Shown: positions 48,209-55,745 of the stretch, in pieces
Layout: every line of letters starts with the position of its first letter
Position numbering within the stretch: the stretch's first letter is position 1
Assembly: GCF_900094945.1 (NCBI RefSeq)
Contig: NZ_FMAQ01000001.1
Location: 62,001-126,000, forward strand
Length of the DNA: 64,000 bases
Direction: 5' to 3'
Source: Gilliamella bombicola
GTDB lineage: Bacteria > Pseudomonadota > Gammaproteobacteria > Enterobacterales > Orbaceae
Translations under genes and position numbers: made by a program
Notes under the pieces: model-generated
Told to the model about the DNA's origin: nothing
The model's input: the letters and a program-made list of their open reading frames with translations, nothing else
The model's database searches: none

Positions 48209-49396
48209 ATGGAAAGAACAAATAATACATTTCCCACATTGAGCCTTCTTACCTTAGCAACAGCACTGTTTATTTCAATTATGACAGAAGCTTTGCCTGC
48301 TGGTTTTTTACTGTTAATAAGTGAAGATCTAAGTGTTACAGAAGCTCAAGCGGGTCAATTAGTGACACTTTACGCATTAGGTTCTCTACTATCAGCTATC
48401 CCATTAACAATTGCTACACAAAGTTGGAATAGAAAAAAATTATTAGTAACAGTTATACTTGGTTTTGGCATTACTAATTTTATGACTGCATATTTTCTGT
48501 CTTTTACTATGATATTAATAGCTAGATTTTTAGCAGGTCTTTTTGCTGGTCTTTTATGGGCAATGGTGGCTGGTTACGCAACAAGAATGGTTAGTGATGA
48601 TAAAAAAGGAAGAGCAATAACTATAGTTATGCTAGGGGTTCCGATAGCCTTATCTATAGGTATTCCATTGGGCACATTAATAGGTCAGTTAGTCGGTTGG
48701 AGATTAACTTTTCATATAATTACAATAATCTCTTTGTTGTTGGTCATTTTGATATGCCTAAAACTACCTAATTTAGAAGCATTAAAAACGAAGAAAAAGA
48801 ATGCCATGTTTTCTGTACTATCTATACCTTATGTAAAATCGATTTTAGTAATAAATTTTATTTTCGCTTTTGGTCATAATATTTTTTACACCTATATATC
48901 ACCATATTTACAACTTTCAGGAAATGAAATGAATGTCGATGCTGTTCTATTTATTTTTGGTATTTCATCGATTATCAGTATTGCTATTGTCGGGATATTT
49001 ATTGACAAATATTTACGTAAGTTGATTATTTTATCTCTCAGTTTTTTTGCTATCTCCGGATTATTATTTTATGCTTTTGATAACATTTATTCTTTAATCT
49101 TAGTCTCAATTGTAATATGGGGATTGGCTTTTGGCGGTGGAGCAACATTATTTCAAACAGCATCAGCAAAAATAACAGGAGAATCTGCTGATATTGCACA
49201 GTCTTTACTTGTATCACTTTGGAATTTGGCAATAGCTGGTGGTGGTTTTTGTGGCGGAATGCTGCTAAATGTTTTCGATGCAAGAGTATTACCAATCATG
49301 ATGTGTATTTTGTTGATATTAGCTATTTTTATAGTTTTATATGCTGGTAAACTTGGTGTTGAAAATGCAAGCGGAGACGATAATGCATCTCATTGA
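48209..49396 (+). CDS. MFS transporter, DHA1/AraJ-like
   Basis: A 395-aa, 12-helix major facilitator: MTEALPAGFLLLISEDLSVTEAQAGQLVTLYALGSLL, RFLAGLFAGLLWAMVAGYATRMV, and WGLAFGGGATLFQTASAKI. The family (AraJ, YdhP and drug efflux relatives) exports sugars or drugs. It lies in the island between the reductase remnant and the LysR gene. The substrate is unknown. Confidence 0.85.
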   Translation: MERTNNTFPTLSLLTLATALFISIMTEALPAGFLLLISEDLSVTEAQAGQLVTLYALGSLLSAIPLTIATQSWNRKKLLVTVILGFGITNFMTAYFLSFTMILIARFLAGLFAGLLWAMVAGYATRMVSDDKKGRAITIVMLGVPIALSIGIPLGTLIGQLVGWRLTFHIITIISLLLVILICLKLPNLEALKTKKKNAMFSVLSIPYVKSILVINFIFAFGHNIFYTYISPYLQLSGNEMNVDAVLFIFGISSIISIAIVGIFIDKYLRKLIILSLSFFAISGLLFYAFDNIYSLILVSIVIWGLAFGGGATLFQTASAKITGESADIAQSLLVSLWNLAIAGGGFCGGMLLNVFDARVLPIMMCILLILAIFIVLYAGKLGVENASGDDNASH

Positions 49397-49534
49397 TCTG
49401 CATTTTCACACTTTAGCAAGCTGTCATAGATATAGTTCAGTATACGAAAATATAATGTTTGCTAAATACAAGTGGAAGCAAAGTAATCGATTTTTTTTAG
49501 TATAAAAAATAAATATTTTACCGTGTAAATAAAT

Positions 49535-50407
49535 TTATTTATTTTTCATCTCATTAATAAAAGTAAGAGCATCAGCACCTGCTCTTTCTTCATTCCAAGA
49601 CATTCCTATTTTCCATTTTGATCCTTTTCCCATGAGTTCATGATATTTAATTTTTGATTTAATATTATGAACTAAACTATTAGGTAATATCGTTACATTT
49701 GAATGTAAATTAGACATAGATATACTATTATAAACATTATTTGTGTAATATACCTGTGGAAAATTTAGTGAGTTTCTTGAAAGAAATTTCGAAATTTTTT
49801 GAGATAATTCAAAATGCGAATCACAATTTGGTAAACAAAGAGTATTTTTATCTAAAATTTGATTAATATCATTAAAATTATTAATCTGAAAGTTGTCTTT
49901 GGGATTGGATATAATTAATAAATGATCTGTACCTATCTCTTCATATTTTATTTGTTTATTGACAGGCTTTTCCATAAAAGCTATATCTAACTCTCCAGAT
50001 AATAGCCTTTTTTCCTGCTCTGCTGAATCCAACTCATGGATTTGAATTTTTATCATTGGATGGTGTTCTGTATATCGATTTATCATTTCTGGTAATATAT
50101 TTATAAAAGAAAATGTATGTCCGATATTCAAAACACCCGTTCTACCTGTTTTTATTTTTTTTACTATACATAAGAATTTATCTAATTCATCGGTTAAATT
50201 AAGTGCGTATTTATATATTATTTTACCTTCATCAGTCAGGTAACAACCATGATTATCTCTCAGAAATAGTTGAAAACCGAATATTCCTTCAAGAAGTTGA
50301 ATTTGTTTTGTAAGTGCTGGTTGAGTTATATTAAGTTTCTCAGCGGCATCGCGAAAACTATCACTTGTAGCTAATACAATGAATAATCTTATTTTTTTTA
50401 CATACAC
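49535..50407 (-). CDS. LysR-family transcription regulator
   Basis: A 290-aa LysR regulator with an N-terminal winged HTH (SFRDAAEKLNITQPALTKQIQLLE) and a type 2 periplasmic-binding co-inducer domain (TGVLNIGHTFSFINILPEMI). Codon use is very AT-rich (many ATA and AAA). It points towards the MFS gene on the other strand and probably controls it or an absent neighbour. Confidence 0.85.
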   Translation of the reverse strand: MYVKKIRLFIVLATSDSFRDAAEKLNITQPALTKQIQLLEGIFGFQLFLRDNHGCYLTDEGKIIYKYALNLTDELDKFLCIVKKIKTGRTGVLNIGHTFSFINILPEMINRYTEHHPMIKIQIHELDSAEQEKRLLSGELDIAFMEKPVNKQIKYEEIGTDHLLIISNPKDNFQINNFNDINQILDKNTLCLPNCDSHFELSQKISKFLSRNSLNFPQVYYTNNVYNSISMSNLHSNVTILPNSLVHNIKSKIKYHELMGKGSKWKIGMSWNEERAGADALTFINEMKNK

Positions 50408-50609
50408 AGGGAAATCCTTCTAGTTAGCTATTAAGTATTATACTTAATTATTAGATTTTGAAGTTCTAATAATTACACTTGTTCTAACAAATAAAGAGCT
50501 AACTTGCACAGATAGCTTGCTGATTACTATGAGATATTGATCCTAAATAGTCTTCAGGCCATACGGGTTCTCCATGTTTTAAACTACACCCCAAAAGTTG
50601 TACAAAAAA

Positions 50610-50842
50610 TTAAGCTGCTAGAAAATAATACTCCCGATATTGAACAGGACTCTTTTTGTCCAAGTTTAATTTAATTCTTTTATGATTATAATAATGGATA
50701 TATTCCTCAATATCCGCTTTTAACTACTCAATAGTATCATACTTATTTAAGTAATAGACTTAATCCAAAGAAATTCTCAATAACAGCATTATCTATGCAA
50801 TTTCCTTTTCGAGACATAGTCTGTACGATATTTCTTTTCCTT
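50610..50842 (-). pseudogene. IS3-family transposase (OrfB) C-terminal remnant
   Basis: Minus-strand fragments read SRKGNCIDNAVIENFFG, then after a deletion and frameshift ADIEEYIHYYNHKRIK and LDKKSPVQYREYYF, the C-terminal rve/transposase end of IS3-group OrfB. An internal stop interrupts it. A likely terminal inverted repeat follows (50582-50604, aactacaccccaaaag). Confidence 0.8.
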
Positions 50843-50961
50843 AGTTTTTGTTGATAATGACATATATGATAATGTCAACCTTGGTTTGAATGTAAAAGCT
50901 GTATGTCGGCGCTTTGCTTAGGTTGTGTAAATGGTTGATTTTTTCTTGAAAAAATTCAAAT

Positions 50962-51003
50962 AAAAAATTTAATAAAATCAATACCTTTTCTGACTGATTT
51001 TTG
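50962..51003 (+). repeat. 42-bp boundary repeat R5
   Basis: Direct-orientation copy that starts a unit containing hairpin element C. The sequence before it (about 50896-50955) also matches that before R7, so homology extends some 60 bp beyond the 42-bp core. Confidence 0.82.
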
Positions 51004-51056
51004 AGCGGGAAATCAGGCCTTTTTTGTTTTGGGGAATAGAATAAATTAGGTGCGGT

Positions 51057-51320
51057 GGTTTCGGACGTTTTGACCTTTGGTGAATACAATAGCTATAGTG
51101 ACCACGTCCGAGCTAAGGGAATTAAAGCGAATTCCCTTAGCAATCCCGCGCTTGGCTGCAGAATGTGGCCTGCGGCTGCCCTCCGCCGTCGCGCGGTCTT
51201 AACGCACCGGCTATGATTCGCTCCAGGCGAAGCATAGCCTCGCCAAACATCCCTGTTTGGCGTGCTAACCTCGCTCTGTTGTCGCACATTCTGACGCCAG
51301 AATAGGACAAACAACATAAC
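51057..51320 (-). repeat. hairpin-rich element, copy C
   Basis: Near-complete copy on the minus strand. It keeps the cagaatgtg/cacattctg pair, the cgccaaaca hairpin, and the long stem, here starting gctaaggg (51112-51123 with 51130-51141). The middle stem is ggctatg (51209-51215) with catagcc (51233-51239). Compared with copies A and E both arms have changed but still pair. Confidence 0.82.
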
Positions 51321-51383
51321 TATCGTTTTTGGGATGGGTTATTGTGTTTTTATAAGGGGTTTTTTGTTAAAAAAACATCCAGA

Positions 51384-51425
51384 GAAACTTTAATAAAATC
51401 AATACCTTTTCTGACTGATTTTTGG
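51384..51425 (+). repeat. 42-bp boundary repeat R6
   Basis: Direct-orientation copy between hairpin elements C and D; it serves as the shared border of two tandem units. Confidence 0.82.
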
Positions 51426-51478
51426 GCGGAAAATCAGGCTTTTTTTTGTTTTGGTGAATAGAATAAATTGGGTTCAGA

Positions 51479-51742
51479 GGTTTCGGACGTTTTGGCCTTG
51501 GGTGGATAAAATAGCTATCGTGACCACGTCCGAGCTAAGGGAATTAAAGCGAATTCCCTTAGCAATCCCGCGCTTGGCTGCAGAATGTGGCCTACGGCTG
51601 CCCTCCGCCGCCGCTCGGTCTTGACGCACCGGCTATGATTCGCTCCCGGCGAAGCATAGCCTCGCCAAACATCCCTGTTTGGCGTGCTAACCTCGCTCTG
51701 TTGTCGGCACATTCTGACGCCGGAATAAAACAAACAACATAA
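51479..51742 (-). repeat. hairpin-rich element, copy D
   Basis: Nearly identical to copy C over its length (middle stem 51631-51637 with 51655-51661). Elements C and D are therefore a recent tandem duplication of about 420 bp. No adhesin gene accompanies either. The unit runs into the CRISPR array without a closing boundary repeat. Confidence 0.82.
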
Positions 51743-51789
51743 CCATCTTTTTTGGAAGATATTATGTTTTTATAATTATATGATTTATT

Positions 51790-51937
51790 TTAATTAAACG
51801 CCTACACGGCGTTAAGGATTACGGCGTCAGTAACGCACGGAACGCCACATTTCTAAACCGCCTACACGGCGTTAAGGGAAACAGATCCAGATACATATCC
51901 TAACGGGGATTTCTAAACCGCCTACACGGCGTTAAGG
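51790..51937 (-). CRISPR. orphan mini CRISPR array, type I-F-like repeats
   Basis: Three 28-bp repeats at 51790, 51850 and 51910, with two 32-bp spacers, an exact 60-bp period typical of subtype I-F. The core gcctacacggcg is palindromic and the end tttctaa matches I-F repeats. The repeat at 51790 is degenerate at its outer end, so the array's trailer is on the left and the leader on the right (transcription on the minus strand). No cas gene is in the window. Confidence 0.88.
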
Positions 51938-52110
51938 TAGAGCTCAAGATTTGATAAATCTTGCTATATAAAGATAAACAACAATTTCATCTTTGAAAAC
52001 CCTTTTTTTAAGCCGTTTTATAATTTATTGATTTTATTTAATTTTAAATTGTCGTTAAAAAAAGGGTTTGGAGCGGTTAAATTGCTGTTATTAGGGTGCT
52101 ATTCGTGGTT
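51938..52110. other. probable CRISPR leader with long inverted repeat
   Basis: AT-rich stretch beside the leader end of the array. A perfect 14-bp inverted repeat, 51997-52010 with 52056-52069 (aaaccc plus seven T, and its complement), frames about 45 bp. No gene seen. Confidence 0.5.
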
Positions 52111-52184
52111 TTGTTGATTTGTTGGATGTCGACGCTTTGCTTAGGTTTTGTAAGCGGTTGATTTTCCTTGAAAATACAAAAATA

Positions 52185-52226
52185 AAAACTTCAATAAAAT
52201 CAATACCTTTCCTGACCACTTTTTGG
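52185..52226 (+). repeat. 42-bp boundary repeat R7
   Basis: Outer end of adhesin cassette 2; almost identical to R1. The sequence between it and the hairpin element also matches cassette 1. Confidence 0.85.
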
Positions 52227-52280
52227 ATGTAATTGCATTGCTTTTTTACACAAAAACAACTCACAAAAAACACCTAAGAT

Positions 52281-52547
52281 TATGTTATTTGTCTTGTTCC
52301 GGCGTCAGAATGTGCCGACAACAGAGCGAGGTTAGCACACGCCAAACAGGGATGTTTGGCGAGTTTGTGGTGCGCTTGGAGCGCGTCCACAAACGGTGCG
52401 TTAAGACCGAGCGACGGAGGAGGGCAGCCGCAGGCCACATTCTGTAGCCAAAGCGTGGGATTGCAAAGGGAATTCGCTTTAATTCCCTTTGCTCGGACGT
52501 GGTCACTGTAGCTATTTAATTCACCAAAGGTCAAAACGTCCGAAACC
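52281..52547 (+). repeat. hairpin-rich element, copy E
   Basis: Near-complete copy beside the second adhesin gene. Long-range pair 52306-52314 with 52436-52444; middle stem gtttgtgg (52363-52370) with ccacaaac (52387-52394); perfect stem of the copy A type; and cggacgt with acgtccg. Same side of the gene and same orientation as copy A in cassette 1. Confidence 0.82.
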
Positions 52548-52617
52548 TTGCCGTACTATAAATAGACCACAAATTTAAACCGCAACAGCGCAACCCTAAG
52601 GGAATGCCCCAACTTGC

Positions 52618-52672
52618 GCGGGGGCGTTATTCTTTGTTAGATTGTCCTCTCAAGCACCATAACCGCCCCCGC
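52618..52672. terminator. GC-rich stem-loop after adhesin 2
   Basis: Perfect 9-bp stem gcgggggcg (52618-52626) with cgcccccgc (52664-52672), extendable by five pairs with one bulge, 32 bases beyond the adhesin stop. It lies within about 110 bp that cassette 1 lacks. It could be a terminator without U-tract or a recombination-related structure. Confidence 0.5.
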
Positions 52673-52703
52673 GGCCCAAGGATTAAGGAATAAACGCTAA
52701 AAA

Positions 52704-54392
52704 CTAAGGTGCGGTGCAAACAGCAGAGTCGCTGACGGAAACGCTGACGCTACCAACGATGCCGGAGTTCGAGTAGACAGTGAACCCATAGCTACCTGTA
52801 GCGTCGCTTGCCCAGAAGCCGCCGTCGACGAAACCCGCATCAGCGTAGTGGCCCATGTAGCCCCACTCCGTGAAAAAACCTGCACCTATATGACGCATGT
52901 AAACATTATTAGATGAACTAGGTGTGGCGCCGACAAAACCTTCGCAAGATGAACCAGAATTCCAACCAGAACAAACCGCATTAGTTAAATCGCTGCCCCT
53001 AGCAAGACGATAACCCAAACTACTACACCAAGATGAGTGGTTAGACTGAGTACCCCGTTTATCACCCCGATTGACGAACCACTGCTTTAAGACAAACCCA
53101 TACCTCACCTCATTACCTCGACCATCCCTACCGACCAACTCAAATCTCTGTGGCAAAGATAGCGACGGAGTAAGCCGACGAGGATTACTTGAACGCATCT
53201 GAGTTCTATCAGCCCTAGGACCATGCAACGTTACCCGTGTTACATAACTTGATTTATTAATAATCCATCTATCACTATTGTTTGGTTTTACCCAACTCAC
53301 CTCTGCCCTTATACTACCAACTGCGTTAACTGTCCAACTCAACTGACTTCCATCCACTCCTGCAGGCATCTCTAAGTCAAAGTACAACCCATCAGCACCC
53401 GTTGTAGGAAAATTTCGGTCGTAAGAGGATGAATCAGTTGACTGAGTTAAAAAACCCTTATCAGGATTCCATATGCTAGCTGGGCCGGCGTAGAGATGAT
53501 TATCTCTAGAATCGATGCCAGTTGTACCACCCAACAACAAATTCGGCCTTGCGTGACAAACAACAGGACTACCATACGGATTAATATAATAATCTACCGT
53601 AGCTCCACTAAAACTAGTTCTATTAGGAACCCCGTACTGGGTCTGTAAATATCCCCCTGTACTACTTAATCTTACCCTATAAGGTGCCTTACATTTACTT
53701 AATGCTTCGTTACGACTAACTGTATTGCCATCCTTATCCGTAAACGATACCGATATATTCCCAGATACACCATTTACAGCCGGCTCATCTCCATCATCAT
53801 CTCGCCAATAATTATACCTAGTGATTAAATCACTTATACTCACTGAACTAACCGATGACGGGACTATCATTTCTATATGACTTAAATTACTCCCAACGTA
53901 CGGCAAACTGATTGGATTTGTTGAACTTGATGGATTACTAGACGGCGTGATAACCCGACCATCCTGCAACCGAATTGACAACAATTTATCCGTTGATGTG
54001 GCTTTTGTTCGACCATTGTCGAATGTTAAATATGGCGCACTACCCACGATATATTTTGATGTATAAGCCGTTAATGCCACAGAACTCTGTGAATACGACA
54101 ACAACAATACCACGAAGAACAACGCCGATTTAGAGAATCTAAATAATCTAAGTAAACTGAGTAAACCTGATAAGCCTGATAAACTTGGTAAACTTGGTAA
54201 ACCTGAAAATTTAAATAGAAGAGGTAAACGCCTTGACCTCGGCGATAACCCTGCCGATAACGTCTCCGATTTCGCTACGCGAAATGACCTCGCTGATGAA
54301 AATAAGAATTGAGTCTGATTTAGACTACGGTGAAAATTAAAAAGTTTTAGGGCGTAGGTTTGGCAGGCCAGATGCCAGATGCCAGATGCCAT
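52704..54392 (-). CDS. secreted DUF823-type adhesion domain protein (cassette 2)
   Basis: A 562-aa paralogue of the gene at 9540-11210. It has the same leader start (MASGIWHLACQTYAL), a leader stretched by imperfect repeats (GLPSLPSLSGLSGLLSLL), and a hydrophobic core near residues 90-105. The body is well conserved: YNYWRDDDGDEP, FTDKDGNTV, YYINPYGSPVVCHARPNL, VLKQWFVNRGDKRG. The C-terminal lectin-like region is GYRLARGSDLTNAVC, EWGYMGHYADAGF, FWASD, AVCTAP. The last 45 codons differ strongly from the paralogue, mostly at first and second codon positions. No anchor is visible. Likely exported and involved in attachment; that role is inferred from family resemblance. Confidence 0.7.
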   Translation of the reverse strand: MASGIWHLACQTYALKLFNFHRSLNQTQFLFSSARSFRVAKSETLSAGLSPRSRRLPLLFKFSGLPSLPSLSGLSGLLSLLRLFRFSKSALFFVVLLLSYSQSSVALTAYTSKYIVGSAPYLTFDNGRTKATSTDKLLSIRLQDGRVITPSSNPSSSTNPISLPYVGSNLSHIEMIVPSSVSSVSISDLITRYNYWRDDDGDEPAVNGVSGNISVSFTDKDGNTVSRNEALSKCKAPYRVRLSSTGGYLQTQYGVPNRTSFSGATVDYYINPYGSPVVCHARPNLLLGGTTGIDSRDNHLYAGPASIWNPDKGFLTQSTDSSSYDRNFPTTGADGLYFDLEMPAGVDGSQLSWTVNAVGSIRAEVSWVKPNNSDRWIINKSSYVTRVTLHGPRADRTQMRSSNPRRLTPSLSLPQRFELVGRDGRGNEVRYGFVLKQWFVNRGDKRGTQSNHSSWCSSLGYRLARGSDLTNAVCSGWNSGSSCEGFVGATPSSSNNVYMRHIGAGFFTEWGYMGHYADAGFVDGGFWASDATGSYGFTVYSNSGIVGSVSVSVSDSAVCTAP

Positions 54393-54394
54393 AA

Positions 54395-54423
54395 ATGGTA
54401 ACGCATTTCGATCATCCTGTCAA
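54395..54423 (-). promoter_or_regulatory. sigma-70 promoter of adhesin cassette 2
   Basis: TTGACA (54418-54423) and TACCAT (54395-54400) with a 17-base spacer on the minus strand, two bases from the apparent ATG. This is the same geometry as in cassette 1. Confidence 0.55.
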
Positions 54424-54634
54424 GTAAATTTTTGTTTTATTTCGATTTTTTATAACTGACTGCTCTAATAATGAGCACTCCCTTGCTTTGTAAGCGATTA
54501 AATTATAACCGCTTGAGCAATAATACGCTACCTTTTTTGTTAAAAATTTGTAAAGTTTTGTTAAAGGATGAGTCAGCTTATGTTGGCGTGTTTTGGGAAA
54601 TGGTTTTTGGTTAAAAACAACTCAATCACCACTC
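54424..54634. other. conserved upstream region of adhesin cassette 2
   Basis: No gene. Homologous to 11242-11458 upstream of the first adhesin, up to a shared tggtttttgg just before the boundary repeat. Confidence 0.6.
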
Positions 54635-54677
54635 AAAAAAATCGGTCAGAAAAGTGATTGATTTTATTTAAGTTTTT
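54635..54677 (-). repeat. 42-bp boundary repeat R8 (inverted)
   Basis: Inverted copy that closes adhesin cassette 2, so this cassette has inverted flanking repeats, unlike the direct repeats of cassette 1. It is also the start of the stretch duplicated at 47542-47695. Confidence 0.85.
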
Positions 54678-54763
54678 GTTTTTTATTTAGCTAATCAAAA
54701 TAGAAAAGTTTTTAGAATTTATTTTGACTTAGTAATATGAGGAATAAATACATTATCAAGATT

Positions 54764-54839
<76 letters not shown>

Positions 54840-54870
54840 TTATTGAGGTGCTTCAAAAGAAGTGGTGAGC

Positions 54871-54898
54871 ATTATACAAAAAAATTTGTATCTAGCAA
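54871..54898 (-). promoter_or_regulatory. promoter of tRNA-Gly
   Basis: On the minus strand TTGCTA (54893-54898) and TATAAT (54871-54876) with a 16-base spacer, about 32 bases upstream of the mature tRNA. Confidence 0.7.
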
Positions 54899-54911
54899 CC
54901 ACTTTTTGCCA

Positions 54912-55169
54912 TTATTTTTTATCTTTCCAACTAAGTGATTCAAAAACGCCAAATAAGAACAAACGTAGTACTTTGAATTTGTCTTGTTGCTTTTCTTGCT
55001 TGGTCATGGTTGAGCTTAGGAACCATGCTTGTAAGCCGTGGGTAACCACAAAGGCAATTAAGCCTATATTGGCAACAATATTGGCTGGTTTTGGATAAGG
55101 GCAAATTAGGTTAAATAATAAAAATAACCACATTAACGAATATAAGGTTTTGCCAATAAAGATGAACAT
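54912..55169 (-). CDS. yhhL: YhhL family (DUF1145) membrane protein
   Basis: An 85-aa protein with two or three membrane helices: LYSLMWLFLLFNLICPYPKPANIVANIGLIAFVVTHGLQAWFL, ending in a basic tail. It resembles E. coli YhhL, which also follows rsmD. It overlaps the rsmD stop by one base. Function unknown. Confidence 0.8.
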   Translation of the reverse strand: MFIFIGKTLYSLMWLFLLFNLICPYPKPANIVANIGLIAFVVTHGLQAWFLSSTMTKQEKQQDKFKVLRLFLFGVFESLSWKDKK

Positions 55170-55732
55170 TAATTATCTTCCCGTATAAAAAGGTAGCTGT
55201 GAACTTGGCCGGCGGTTTTTTCGCGATGTAAGTGCCAGTTATTTGGAATATAGGTTGTTAGGTCGTGCTCGATTTCTGCTTCAATATAGATATAAGCCGA
55301 CGGTTTGAGCCAGTTGTTGTGTTCAAGTAGGCTAACCGTTTTTGCGACTAAGGATTGGTGAAACGGCGGATCGATAAATACAATATCAAACTGTTTGGAT
55401 GCAGGTTTGTTAAGCCACGCGAGGGTGTCGGTGTGATAAATGTCGATAGCATCGCTCGCAATTAACTGTTTGTTTTTGTTGAGTAACTGAGCAACTTGTT
55501 TGTCTTTTTCCAGTAAGGTGACGCTTGTGGCGCCCCTTGATGCGGCTTCAAAGCCGAGAGATCCGCTACCAGAAAAACAATCCAAGCAATGACTGCCTTG
55601 GATAACTGGCATTAACCAGTTATATAAGGTTTCTTTGATTCGGTCTGTGGTTGGACGTAGTCCTTGTTTGTCAAGCACCGATAACTTTCGTCCACGCCAC
55701 TTTCCGCCAATAATTCTGATTGAACCATTCAT
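55169..55732 (-). CDS. rsmD: 16S rRNA m2G966 methyltransferase RsmD
   Basis: A 187-aa SAM-dependent methyltransferase: RIIGGKWRGRKL near the N-terminus, RPTTDRIKETLYNWL, CLDCFSGSGSLGFEAASRGA (SAM motif I), and FIDPPFH (catalytic DPPF motif). It methylates G966 of 16S rRNA. It follows mrcA on the same strand and is coupled to yhhL. Confidence 0.95.
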   Translation of the reverse strand: MNGSIRIIGGKWRGRKLSVLDKQGLRPTTDRIKETLYNWLMPVIQGSHCLDCFSGSGSLGFEAASRGATSVTLLEKDKQVAQLLNKNKQLIASDAIDIYHTDTLAWLNKPASKQFDIVFIDPPFHQSLVAKTVSLLEHNNWLKPSAYIYIEAEIEHDLTTYIPNNWHLHREKTAGQVHSYLFIREDN

Positions 55733-55745
55733 GTTAAATCCTTTA

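Noticed and set aside
51093-51733. Two similar open frames of 72-74 codons on the minus strand
   Set aside because: They cover hairpin elements C and D; the similarity comes from DNA-level repeat identity and stem conservation.
52704-54392. Autotransporter or intimin-type outer-membrane protein
   Set aside because: No beta-barrel domain, no ESPR leader and no Ig-like repeats; only the adhesion and lectin-like parts are present.
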